Below the pieces are notes generated by a model. The model was not told where the DNA came from. It saw nothing but the letters and a program-made list of their open reading frames with translations, and searched no databases. A program made the position numbers and the translations under genes. From Terriglobia bacterium (GTDB lineage Bacteria; Acidobacteriota; UBA6911), in assembly GCA_020072565.1 (NCBI GenBank), contig JAIQGI010000023.1, positions 1 through 33,928 of the forward strand: a DNA stretch of 33,928 nt, written 5' to 3'. Of this stretch, positions 23,561 through 31,521 are shown piece by piece (position 1 is the first letter of the stretch; each line of letters opens with the position of its first letter).

Positions 23561-24403
23561 ATGGGAGCGGGCGCGAGAGTTCATCCGGTCCGGACGCCGT
23601 GGGTCATCCTCAGCAACTTCTTTTACAAGATTTATCTTCAGCACGATCTAATCCGCAATTTCGTGGTGCGCGACCTGAAGGGACGCTACATCGGATCGTT
23701 TATGGGTTTCTTCTGGAGTGTGATCCACCCGATCGTTCTGCTTACAAGCTATGCCTTTGTCTTCATGAAGATCTTCGGCGTGGGGGCGCCGCCCGACAGC
23801 GGCACGACCAACTTCCCGCTGTTTCTTTTTTGCAGCATCCTCCCCTGGCTCTTCTTCCAGGACACGCTGCAACGCTCGAGCACGGTCATAGTGGACAACG
23901 CCAACCTCGTAACCAAAACCCTGTTTCCGACTGAGATTCTGCCCTTGACCGTGCTGCTTGCTGGATTGGTCAATCACTTGATCGGCTTCGCAATCCTGCT
24001 GGGCATAATTTTCTCTGTCTTGGGCAAGGTGAGTATTTTCATCCTGCTGGTTCCGATCTATCTCGTCATCCTGATGCTTTTCACACTCGGGTTAGCCTGG
24101 TTTATCTCCAGTCTGAACGTCTTTGTTCGGGACATTTCCCAGGTGCTTACCGTAATCCTGACTTTCTGGTTCTGGCTTACGCCGATTTTCTATACCGGGA
24201 TTAAGGTTCCTGCGAAGTATTCCTTTGTCGTCCGTTGGAATCCGCTGGCTCATGTGGTGACCGGCTACCGAGACTGCCTGCTGCGCATGAGGATGCCGGA
24301 TCTTCAGTCGCTGGCGCTGCTCGCATTGGCATCCCTGGCCGTGTTTGTGGCCGGCGGTCTGTTTTTCCGCCATATCAAACGTGAATTCGTGGATGTGCTC
24401 TAA
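23561..24403 (+). CDS. wzm: ABC-2 type polysaccharide exporter permease (Wzm-like)
   Basis: A 280-aa inner-membrane protein. A short amphipathic N-terminus is followed by LIRNFVVRDLKGRYIGSFMG, the conserved cytoplasmic motif of O-antigen/teichoic-acid ABC-2 permeases (R-D-x-K-x-R-Y-x-x-S). About six membrane segments follow, with FNVFVRDI-type sequence (SLNVFVRDISQVLTVIL) and the re-entrant region WFWLTPIFYTG before the last helices. Two copies would form the channel for a lipid-linked glycan, powered by the ATPase encoded immediately downstream (TAATG overlap). GGGAGG lies 7 nt before the ATG. Confidence 0.92.
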   Translation: MGAGARVHPVRTPWVILSNFFYKIYLQHDLIRNFVVRDLKGRYIGSFMGFFWSVIHPIVLLTSYAFVFMKIFGVGAPPDSGTTNFPLFLFCSILPWLFFQDTLQRSSTVIVDNANLVTKTLFPTEILPLTVLLAGLVNHLIGFAILLGIIFSVLGKVSIFILLVPIYLVILMLFTLGLAWFISSLNVFVRDISQVLTVILTFWFWLTPIFYTGIKVPAKYSFVVRWNPLAHVVTGYRDCLLRMRMPDLQSLALLALASLAVFVAGGLFFRHIKREFVDVL

Positions 24404-25704
24404 TGCCCGTCATCCAGGTCCAACACCTGTCCAAGAAGTACGCGATCTACGACCGGCCCTGGGACAAGCTGCGCGAAGTGCTTCACCTGGCGCGCGGGCC
24501 GCGGCACCGGGAATTCTGGGCGCTCGAGGACGTCTCCTTCGAAGTCGAAAAAGGCCAGACTCTCGGCATCATCGGCCAGAACGGTTCGGGGAAAAGCACG
24601 CTCCTGCAAATCCTGGCGGGAATCATGCGCCAGACCCGGGGTGATTGCTTCGTTACCGGAAAGGTCTCTGCCCTGCTGGAGCTGGGCTCGGGATTTAATC
24701 CGGAGTTCACGGGTCGGGAAAACGTCTTCATGAACGGCGCCATCCTGGGAATGGACAAACGCCAGATGCAGCAACGCTTTGATGCGATCGCCAGGTTTGC
24801 CGAGATCGGCGACTTCATGGAGCAGCCGGTCAAGACTTACTCGAGCGGCATGTTCATGCGGCTGGCATTCGCGGTGGCGGTCAATGTCGATCCCGAGATC
24901 CTGCTGGTGGACGAGGCCCTCGCCGTCGGCGACCTGATCTTCCAGCATCGCTGCATGCACCGGATGAATCAGTTGCGCTCCAGCGGAAAAACAACCGTTC
25001 TGGTAACGCATGATCTGGCAGCCGTGACCAAGTTCTGTGATCGGGCGCTGCTCCTCGATGCCGGCCGCCTGCTCGAGGCCGGGCCGCCCGAAAAGGTCGT
25101 GAACAAGTATCGAGTCCTGATCTTCGAGCGCATGCGCCGCTACGGTGGCTCGGAGGGTGATGGAAGAGAATCGACGGAAGGGGCCGTTATCACCGCGAGC
25201 GGAGAAATGCCGGTCGTGCGCACGATTCCGAACATCGATCACCGGTTCGGAAATGGAAAGGCCAGGGTGATCGGCATTGAGCTGCTTGATGCGAAAGGGA
25301 GCCCGACCAGGGAGGTTTTCGGCGGCGAAACCGTCCTGCTGCGGATCTCGGCGGAATTCCTGCAGGATGTTCCGCGGCCCATTCTGGGCTACACCTTGCG
25401 CGACCGGCTCGGCGTCGAGATCTCCGCCTGCAACACAAGCTATGCGGGTACCCTTCTGCCTGCCGCACGCGGAGGCCAGATCTATACGAGCGACTTTCAG
25501 ATCCGTCTGCCACGCATGGCCGCCGGAGGCTACTCCTTTGCCCCCGCTGTCGCCGAGGGGGACATCCAGAAGCACGACATGTGCGATTGGATCGACAACG
25601 CCCTTGTGTTCAGTTTGCAGGGCGATGAACTGGTCTACGGCATGCTCAAGATGGACGTCGACGTGCGCACTTACTCCTCAGACGCAACGGAGAGCGGAGA
25701 GTGA
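24403..25704 (+). CDS. wzt: Polysaccharide ABC exporter ATPase with C-terminal glycan-recognition domain (Wzt-like)
   Basis: A 433-aa protein. Residues 1-245 are an ABC ATPase: Walker A GQNGSGKST at 58-66, a glycan-exporter-type segment ALLELGSGFNPEFTGRENV at 90-108, the signature TYSSGMFMRLAF at 145-156, Walker B ILLVDE at 166-171 and the switch His in LVTHD at about 203. After a charged linker (246-270), residues about 275-425 form a beta-rich domain (GIELLDAKG, VLLRISAEF, YTLRDRLGVEI) of the Wzt C-terminal type. In O-antigen systems this domain binds the non-reducing end cap of the glycan, which implies a terminal modification. The methyltransferase of the 15457-18726 protein is the natural candidate in this locus (inference). 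The start ATG overlaps the permease stop by 1 nt. Confidence 0.92.
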   Translation: MPVIQVQHLSKKYAIYDRPWDKLREVLHLARGPRHREFWALEDVSFEVEKGQTLGIIGQNGSGKSTLLQILAGIMRQTRGDCFVTGKVSALLELGSGFNPEFTGRENVFMNGAILGMDKRQMQQRFDAIARFAEIGDFMEQPVKTYSSGMFMRLAFAVAVNVDPEILLVDEALAVGDLIFQHRCMHRMNQLRSSGKTTVLVTHDLAAVTKFCDRALLLDAGRLLEAGPPEKVVNKYRVLIFERMRRYGGSEGDGRESTEGAVITASGEMPVVRTIPNIDHRFGNGKARVIGIELLDAKGSPTREVFGGETVLLRISAEFLQDVPRPILGYTLRDRLGVEISACNTSYAGTLLPAARGGQIYTSDFQIRLPRMAAGGYSFAPAVAEGDIQKHDMCDWIDNALVFSLQGDELVYGMLKMDVDVRTYSSDATESGE

Positions 25705-28106
25705 ACGAAAAACCACGAAACGCACAAAACGCACGAGGAACTTTTCGTGTGTTTCGTGGTTTGATCCTTGCCGTTATGACTTTGCTGCTGACGCCCTTGC
25801 TCGCGTTGCTGGCAGCAGCTTTGCTTTTGCTCAATCTCATCGGGCGGACCGCACGCGCCGGCAGGAAACCGGAGCCCGCCGATGCCAAGCCGTTGTCCGG
25901 GCTCGCTTCCATCGTCATCCTCAACTGGAACGGGAGGGATCTGCTCGCGCAAGGGCTCCCTTCCATTGTTGAGGCGGTGCGGCGTGACGGACGACCGCAT
26001 GAAATCCTGGTCGTGGATAACGGCAGCAGCGATGGCTCGCGAGAGTACATCCATGCCTCATTCCCGCAGGTGCGCCTCCTCGAGCTGCCTGAAAACCTGG
26101 GATTTGCGCGCGGGAACAATGCCGGCGTGCGGGCCGCGCGTCACGACATCGTCGTCCTGCTCAACAACGACATGGTGGTCGACCCCGGATTTCTCCGCCC
26201 GCTGCTCGACGGCTTCGGGCCGGACACTTTCGCGGTATCGAGCCTCATCCATCACCAGGACCCATCGACGCGGCGGGAAGAGACCGGCATGACCACCGCG
26301 GTATTCCGCCGGGGCTTCATCGATTTCGCCCACCGCGATGTCGATGAGCAGGAACTGCTCCGGCCCTGCTATCCTGCCTTCTGGGCAGGCGGCGGATCCT
26401 CTGCCTTCCACCGCGAGCGCTTCCTGATGCTGGGCGGATTTCAGGAAATCTTCTCGCCCGCCTACGTGGAAGACACCGACCTCTCCTTTCGGGCATGGAA
26501 GGCCGGCTGGGAGGTGCTGTTTGCTCCCGGCTCCATCGTCTATCACAAACACCGCGCCACCAGCAGCCGGCGCTTTGCCCCGGCGGAGCTGCAAACCCTG
26601 ATCCAGCGCAATCAGTTCCTCTTCCTCTGGAAGAACATTCAAAGCTGGCCGCTGCTGCTTGCTCACTCCACATTTCTCCCCTGGAACTGCTATCGCCTGG
26701 CTCGCGATCACGGCCTGATTGTGTGGCGCAGCCTGCTCCAGGCCGTTGTCAGGCTCCCGGCGCTGGTCCGTGCCAGGCTGCGCGCAGCCTTCCGCGAGGC
26801 GCGCGCGGACACGGAGGTGTTTAAGCTCCTGGCTATGCCCGCGCTCTATTTCGCCCGCTTGCGCTCCGCGCACCGGATTCAGCCGCGGGAGCCGTCACGC
26901 GTTCTTTGGATGACCGCCTATCTCCCGTATCTGGGACGGCATGCCGGCGCCGGCCGCATGTATCATCTGCTCCGGCGCATCACACGGCGTTACCGCGTCA
27001 CGTTGCTCACCTTCATCGAGGGAGAAGAGGAAAAGCAGTTCCTGCCGGAGCTGGAGTCCATGTGCGAAATGGTGATCGCCATGCCGCGCCTCGCGCCGCC
27101 GCGTTGGCAGCCTTTCGCCTATGAGCCTTTCAGAGAGTTCCTCATCCCGCAGATGGAGCAGGCCATGCAGCTTTGCCTCGAGAGCCGGGACTTCGACCTG
27201 ATCCAGCTGGAATACACGCAGATGGCTGGATACGCACAAAAGGCACTCGGTATTCCTACGCTGCTGACCAAGCACGAAGTTGATTTCGCCGCCTGGGCGC
27301 GGCGCGCGCGAGTGGAATCGAATCCGCTGCTCAAGCTGCGCTGGTTTTACAACTACCTTCAGGTTCTCGACCGCGAGGTGGCGCTGCAGCACCGCGTCGA
27401 CGCTGCGATCTGCATGACCGATCCCGACATGCAGGAGCTGAGACGATTCTGCCCGTCGGCCCCGGTCCATGTGATCAATACCGGCGTCGACCTGGACTAC
27501 TTCCAGCCTCCCGAACAGCCGGCATCGGGGGGCCGGCTGGTGTTTGTCGGCGCCTTCCAGCATGAGCCCAATACCGATGCCATGGTTTACTTTTGCAGCC
27601 AGGTTCTGCCTTTGCTGCGAGCGAAGGTCTCGGGCACCGAACTTTTCATCATCGGCAGCAATCCATCTCCGCGAATCCTCTCCTTGGCAGATATCCCTGG
27701 AGTTCGAGTAACCGGCTTTGTGCCGGACATCAGGCCGTTCATGGCGTCCGGTTCAGTTTATGTCGTACCCCTGCGCCTGGGCGTGGGCATTCGCGGCAAG
27801 ATCCTGGAGGCCTGGGGCATGGCACTGCCGGTGGTGGCCACATCGGTTGCATGTGCCGGCCTGCGTTATCGGGATGGAGAGAACCTCATGGTCGCCGACA
27901 CCGCCGAGGACTTCGCCGCGCGTGTGGCTGCACTGCTCAAGGACCCTGCCCGTCGCGAACGCATGGGACGCGAGGGCCGGAAAGTTGCCGAGCAGTTCTA
28001 TGGTTGGGATGCCGTCGCCTCCCAGCTTGACGGCCTTTATCAGACTTACATGGCGCAGGCGCCGCAAAACGGCATTGAAGTGCGGCGTCCTGGCGCCGCT
28101 TTATAA
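25701..28106 (+). CDS. Membrane-anchored GT2-GT4 fusion glycosyltransferase
   Basis: An 801-aa protein. A membrane helix at about 20-48 is followed by a GT2 domain (about 65-330) with IVILNWNGRD, ILVVDNGSSDGS, NLGFARGNNAG, LLNNDMVV and AYVEDTDLSFRAWKAGWEV. A linker follows, then a GT4 domain (about 415-795) with LVFVGAFQHEPNTDAMVYF and GVGIRGKILEAWGMALPVVAT. Two sugar transfers in one chain are implied. The GT4 half resembles the GT4 half of the 15457-18726 protein. The GTG at 25701 overlaps the wzt stop (GTGA), but the first ~20 residues (KPRNAQNARGTFRVFRG) are encoded by the palindrome at 25710-25762. A GTG at 25749, with GAGGAA 8 nt upstream, or the ATG at 25776 may be the true start. Confidence 0.87.
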   Translation: MNEKPRNAQNARGTFRVFRGLILAVMTLLLTPLLALLAAALLLLNLIGRTARAGRKPEPADAKPLSGLASIVILNWNGRDLLAQGLPSIVEAVRRDGRPHEILVVDNGSSDGSREYIHASFPQVRLLELPENLGFARGNNAGVRAARHDIVVLLNNDMVVDPGFLRPLLDGFGPDTFAVSSLIHHQDPSTRREETGMTTAVFRRGFIDFAHRDVDEQELLRPCYPAFWAGGGSSAFHRERFLMLGGFQEIFSPAYVEDTDLSFRAWKAGWEVLFAPGSIVYHKHRATSSRRFAPAELQTLIQRNQFLFLWKNIQSWPLLLAHSTFLPWNCYRLARDHGLIVWRSLLQAVVRLPALVRARLRAAFREARADTEVFKLLAMPALYFARLRSAHRIQPREPSRVLWMTAYLPYLGRHAGAGRMYHLLRRITRRYRVTLLTFIEGEEEKQFLPELESMCEMVIAMPRLAPPRWQPFAYEPFREFLIPQMEQAMQLCLESRDFDLIQLEYTQMAGYAQKALGIPTLLTKHEVDFAAWARRARVESNPLLKLRWFYNYLQVLDREVALQHRVDAAICMTDPDMQELRRFCPSAPVHVINTGVDLDYFQPPEQPASGGRLVFVGAFQHEPNTDAMVYFCSQVLPLLRAKVSGTELFIIGSNPSPRILSLADIPGVRVTGFVPDIRPFMASGSVYVVPLRLGVGIRGKILEAWGMALPVVATSVACAGLRYRDGENLMVADTAEDFAARVAALLKDPARRERMGREGRKVAEQFYGWDAVASQLDGLYQTYMAQAPQNGIEVRRPGAAL
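25710..25762. repeat. Palindrome with 9-bp periodic arms (CACGAAACG type), inside a coding start
   Basis: The left arm 25710-25731 and right arm 25741-25762 match at 19 of 22 positions as reverse complements, with a 9-nt loop. The units advance in 9-bp steps (CACGAAACG, CACAAAACG, CACGAGG). It is the same family as the element at 29486-29524 and lies wholly inside the open frame at the start of the GT2-GT4 gene. Confidence 0.85.
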
Positions 28107-28187
28107 TGCGCCAGAGCGGTTTTTCCCCTGGCGATCCAACGTCCCGGGGGCTAGAATTCCTACTTCCCTGATCGGCGTTCAGCAGAA

Positions 28188-28364
28188 ATGGGCTTTTTAA
28201 TGAATTCGACGACTGCGTCCGAATCTCGTGGAGTGCATGGTTTTCGCCGCATGTGCATCCCGTTTCTCCAGCTGATCAAACTCCTGGTACTTCCCTTCCG
28301 CTTCGCATGGCTGCTGGTCGTCTGGCTCAGGCTTCGCAGAGGTGCCATGAAGGTTTCGAGCTAG
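28188..28364 (+). CDS. Small membrane protein, 58 aa, between two glycosyltransferases
   Basis: From the ATG at 28188 (or in-frame ATG 28200) the frame runs to TAG at 28362-28364, 4 bp before the GT9 ATG. After a polar start (NSTTASESRG) come a Cys-containing hydrophobic stretch and one membrane segment (IPFLQLIKLLVLPFRFAWLL, then VVWLRLRRG) with positive residues on the C-terminal side. There is no strong ribosome-binding site. The tight junction with the GT9 gene and the fitting membrane profile argue for a real gene, possibly an anchor or partner for a soluble glycosyltransferase. No family is recognised. A hairpin CGCCAG-N13-CTGGCG (28109-28133) lies in the 81-bp gap upstream. Confidence 0.5.
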   Translation: MGFLMNSTTASESRGVHGFRRMCIPFLQLIKLLVLPFRFAWLLVVWLRLRRGAMKVSS

Positions 28365-28368
28365 CGCC

Positions 28369-29478
28369 ATGATTGCTCACTATGACTGCCGGCACTTCCT
28401 GGGGCACAAACCCTGCATCTACCGCCGCCCATGTGAGGATTGCCCGCACTACGCGCCCTTCGGGAAACGCATCCTGATCATCAAACTCGCCGCCGTGGGC
28501 GACGTCCTGCGCACGACCCCCCTGCTGCGCGGCTTGAGGCGCGCTTATCCGGACTCGCACATCACATGGCTGACCGAGTCTGATGCTGTGCCTTTGCTGC
28601 AGGGGGTGGGGGAGATCGACCGGCTGGTACCGTACAGCTTCGAAAGCGTCCTCCAGATCGGCCGCGAAACTTTCGACCAGCTTTACTGTCTTGACAAAGA
28701 GCCGAAAGCGATCGCGATGGCCATGGGCGTTCAGGCGAGCGATCGCATCGGTTTTGGCATGAGCAGGTACGGCAATGTCAAGCCGCTGAGCCCCAACTCT
28801 GAGTACATGTTCGAGCTCGGCATCGACGATCTGCTGAAATTCCGCCTCAACTCCAAGACTTACCCGGAGCTGCTATTTGAGTGCGCCGGGCTCCCCTATC
28901 CCAAACCACAGGAGTATCTGCTGCCGGACTTGGTGGCCGAGATCGCCGCGGGACGGGAGTTGCTGCGCACATTGGGAATCGCGCCCGGGGGCTTGAAAGT
29001 CGGCCTGAATACGGGTGCGAGCGATCTCTTTGCCACCAAGAAATGGACCGAAGAGGGTTACGCCGAGCTGGCCGATCTGCTAGCACGCCAACTCGGAGCT
29101 ACGGCCTTGCTCCTTGGGGGACCCGCGGAAGCGGAACGCAACGCCCGCATCGCGGCCGCTGCGGCTCATGCGCCGGTGAACGCAGGGACGCATCACTCTC
29201 TGCGCAGCTTTGCCGGAATCATCGGAAACCTCGATCTGATTGTCACCGGCGACACGCTCGCCATGCATATCGCCATCGGGTTGGGGGTACCCGCGCTCGT
29301 CATTCTCGGCGCCACCTGTCACAAGGAGATCGAACTCTACGGCCGGGGGGCGATGATCGTTTCCGACTTCGAGTGCAGCCCCTGTTATCTGAGCGCATGC
29401 CCGAAAAAGACAACGTGCATGCGGGCCATCCCGGCACAGAGGGTGTTCGGTGCCGCTGCCCGGCTGCTGCGCCGCTGA
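28369..29478 (+). CDS. GT9-family (heptosyltransferase-fold) glycosyltransferase with Cys-rich ends
   Basis: A 369-aa protein. The GT9 core begins RILIIKLAAVGDVLRTTPLL (about 34-53), the acceptor/phosphate motif of heptosyltransferases WaaC/WaaF/WaaQ. It continues with LKVGLNTGASDLFATKKW (donor ADP-heptose-type phosphate loop) and LDLIVTGDTLAMHIAIGLGVP, the D-S/T-x-x-x-H helix. The N-terminal extension has four Cys (C7, C16, C22, C25) before the core, and the C-terminus has CSPCYLSACPKKTTC. The paired clusters suggest a metal-bound or disulfide-stabilised subgroup. With hddA/hddC in the locus, a heptose transfer is plausible; however, characterised GT9 enzymes use ADP-heptose, not GDP-heptose, so the donor is open. 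The stop codon lies inside a tight palindrome (GCCGCTG-A-CAGCGGC, 29471-29485). Confidence 0.87.
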   Translation: MIAHYDCRHFLGHKPCIYRRPCEDCPHYAPFGKRILIIKLAAVGDVLRTTPLLRGLRRAYPDSHITWLTESDAVPLLQGVGEIDRLVPYSFESVLQIGRETFDQLYCLDKEPKAIAMAMGVQASDRIGFGMSRYGNVKPLSPNSEYMFELGIDDLLKFRLNSKTYPELLFECAGLPYPKPQEYLLPDLVAEIAAGRELLRTLGIAPGGLKVGLNTGASDLFATKKWTEEGYAELADLLARQLGATALLLGGPAEAERNARIAAAAAHAPVNAGTHHSLRSFAGIIGNLDLIVTGDTLAMHIAIGLGVPALVILGATCHKEIELYGRGAMIVSDFECSPCYLSACPKKTTCMRAIPAQRVFGAAARLLRR

Positions 29479-29485
29479 CAGCGGC

Positions 29486-29524
29486 CATGAAATACGCGAA
29501 AGAGAACTTTTCGTGTATTTCGTG
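29486..29524. repeat. Palindrome with 9-bp periodic arms (CACGAAATA type)
   Basis: The left arm CATGAAATACGCGAAAG (29486-29502) pairs with the right arm at 29507-29524 with about 3 mismatches. The right side continues as a further 9-bp unit up to about 29534 (CGTGTATTT, CGTGTATTT, CGCGGTT). It fills the 72-bp gap between the GT9 and GT2 genes. It is the same family as 25710-25762. Confidence 0.8.
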
Positions 29525-29535
29525 TATTTCGCGGT

Positions 29536-29544
29536 TGCTATAAT
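29536..29544 (+). promoter_or_regulatory. Extended -10 promoter for a probably leaderless GT2 transcript
   Basis: TGC-TATAAT, then CCGCTG, then ATG at 29551. A -10 ending 6 nt before the ATG places the transcription start at or next to the A of the start codon. There is no ribosome-binding site, in agreement with a leaderless message. The -35 position falls inside the 9-bp-unit repeat. Confidence 0.55.
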
Positions 29545-29550
29545 CCGCTG

Positions 29551-30573
29551 ATGATATTGATCTCGGTCGTCATTCCGAATTACAGCGGCGCCGCCTGCCT
29601 TGAGCCCTGCCTGCAATCACTGATGCGGCAGACCTACCTCCAGATGGAAGTAGTGGTGGTCGACAACGCTTCTCAGGATCACTCGGTCGAACTGGTACGG
29701 CGGGTGGCACCTCATGCCAGGATTCTGTCCCTGCAAGGCAATCTGGGCTTCGCTGCGGCAGTCAACCGTGGCGTCAAGGCTGCGCGCGGAGAATGGATCG
29801 CGGTTCTGAACAACGACACCGAGGCCGCAAACGATTGGCTCGCGGAGTGCGCCGCCGCAATCGGGCGGCATCCCGATGCTTCCTTCCTGGCGTGCCGCAT
29901 CCTGGACTACAGCAACCGCAAGCGCATTTACAGCGCCGGAGATTGCTTTCTGCGCGCCGGCATCGGCTACCGCCGCGGGCAGGAAAAGCCGGACGGCGAG
30001 GAGTACGGCCGCGAGACCCAGGTTTTTTCCGCCTGCGGCTGCGCGGCGCTTTATCGCAGGACTGCGCTGGAAGCCGCGGGGGGGTACGATGAGCAGTTCT
30101 TCGCCTATCTGGAGGACGTTGACCTTGGGCTGCGTTTGCAGGCCGCAGGCGCACGCGGCTACTACGTGCCCGGTGCCGTGGTCTTTCATCTCGGGGGCGC
30201 CACCAGCGGCGGCGAGTTCGCCCCACTGGCGGTGCGCCTGCGCACGCGTAATGCGGTCCTGCTCTTGCTGAAAAGTGTGCCGGGGCGCATTCTGTGGCGC
30301 TGCAGCCCCATGATTCTCGCCGGGCAGGCGTTCTGGTTCGGTCGCGTGCTGGTCCGCGGCCGGCTGTGGAGCTACCTGCGCGGGCTGGCTGGAGCGATCA
30401 CGCTGGCGCCGGCCATGCTCAGGCATCGCCGCGGCATGTGTGGTCTCTGGAAAAGTTCGGGGGAACAGCTCTGGCGCTCGATCCTGGAATCGGAAAACCT
30501 GGCGCGCCGCGACTACTCGCGCCGGGACGCGGGAAGATCACACTTTTTGGCCTGGTACTTCCGGCTGTTTTAG
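29551..30573 (+). CDS. GT2-family glycosyltransferase (first of three)
   Basis: A 340-aa GT-A enzyme. ISVVIPNYSGAACLEPCLQS opens the fold; VVVVDNASQDHS and LGFAAAVNRG bind the nucleotide sugar; VLNNDTEA is the DxD-equivalent (NDT) motif; FFAYLEDVDLGLRLQAAG is the acceptor/catalytic ED motif. About 90 residues follow the GT2 core, with an amphipathic or membrane-associated stretch (PMILAGQAFWFGRVLVRG). This is the WbbL-like layout of enzymes that add rhamnose or similar sugars to lipid-linked intermediates; the donor is not determinable. It appears to be transcribed from its own extended -10 promoter without a leader and precedes two more GT2 genes by 12 bp and then an overlap. Confidence 0.88.
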   Translation: MILISVVIPNYSGAACLEPCLQSLMRQTYLQMEVVVVDNASQDHSVELVRRVAPHARILSLQGNLGFAAAVNRGVKAARGEWIAVLNNDTEAANDWLAECAAAIGRHPDASFLACRILDYSNRKRIYSAGDCFLRAGIGYRRGQEKPDGEEYGRETQVFSACGCAALYRRTALEAAGGYDEQFFAYLEDVDLGLRLQAAGARGYYVPGAVVFHLGGATSGGEFAPLAVRLRTRNAVLLLLKSVPGRILWRCSPMILAGQAFWFGRVLVRGRLWSYLRGLAGAITLAPAMLRHRRGMCGLWKSSGEQLWRSILESENLARRDYSRRDAGRSHFLAWYFRLF

Positions 30574-30585
30574 GCGGCAGGCAGA

Positions 30586-31521
30586 ATGGTATCCATCGTC
30601 ATCGTCAACTGGAACTCAGGTCCGCTTCTGGAGCACTGTGTCTGTTCGCTTCGTGAGCACGCAGCCGGTTGTGAGATCATCGTCGTCGACAATGCTTCCA
30701 GAGATTCCAGTCTCGAGTTCATTGGCCGGGCCGGCAGCCCCCTGCTACTGCTGCGGAACGATCAGAACGCTGGTTTTGCAACGGCCTGCAATCAGGGCTG
30801 GCACCGAGGGCAGGGGGAGAAGATCCTGTTCCTGAATCCCGATGCCGAAAGCCTGGCGGGCGGAGTTGAAGGCCTGGCTCAGCGACTCGAGAGTGAACCG
30901 GTCGTCTGGGCCGTCGGCGGGCGCCTGCTCGACGCTGCGGGCGCGCATCAGGCGGGCTTTAATGTGCGCGCCTTTCCCAGCATCGGGGCAGTAGCAGCAG
31001 AAATGCTGCTGCTCGAAGAACTCTGGCCTCGGAATCCCTGGACACGTCGCTACCGCATGACCGATTGGGATTACAGTTCACCCGGAGACGTGGATCAGCC
31101 TGCAGCAGCCTGCCTGATGGTGCGGCGTGCGGCGCTCGAATCCTTGGGCGGCTTCGACGAACGCTTCCGGCCTGCCTGGTTTGAAGACGTCGATTTGTGC
31201 AAGCGCATCCGCGATGCGGGCGGCCGGATCGTATTCGAGCCGCGCGCGCGTTTCCTGCATCACGGCGCCGTCAGCTTGCGCAATCTCACCCGCGAAGAAT
31301 TCCTGAGATGCTATCACGCCAACCAGATCCGCTACTTCGAAAAACACCACGGCAGCGCGGCATCGGCGCGCGTGCGACGGTTAGTCGTTGCGGGCCTGTA
31401 CCTGCGCGCCCTGCTGGCGGCGCCGGCAGCCCCGTTTCGGGGCCGCTCCGCCGCCACGCCCGCACGCGCTTATTGGAGAGTTGCACGTGACCTCGCCGGC
31501 GCGCGGGAGGCACGCGCATGA
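30586..31521 (+). CDS. GT2-family glycosyltransferase (second of three)
   Basis: A 311-aa GT-A enzyme with VSIVIVNWNSGPLLEHCV, IIVVDNASRDSS, NAGFATACNQG, FLNPDAESL (NPD in place of DxD) and AWFEDVDLCKRIRDAGG. The core resembles the neighbouring genes, in line with local duplication, but a WxxxLL-rich insert near 130-160 (EMLLLEELWPRNPWTRRYRM) is of the type seen in WbbL-like rhamnosyltransferases. The ATG follows GGCAGGCAG. The last codons overlap the start of the next gene by 4 bp (ATGA), so the two are translationally coupled. Confidence 0.88.
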   Translation: MVSIVIVNWNSGPLLEHCVCSLREHAAGCEIIVVDNASRDSSLEFIGRAGSPLLLLRNDQNAGFATACNQGWHRGQGEKILFLNPDAESLAGGVEGLAQRLESEPVVWAVGGRLLDAAGAHQAGFNVRAFPSIGAVAAEMLLLEELWPRNPWTRRYRMTDWDYSSPGDVDQPAAACLMVRRAALESLGGFDERFRPAWFEDVDLCKRIRDAGGRIVFEPRARFLHHGAVSLRNLTREEFLRCYHANQIRYFEKHHGSAASARVRRLVVAGLYLRALLAAPAAPFRGRSAATPARAYWRVARDLAGAREARA

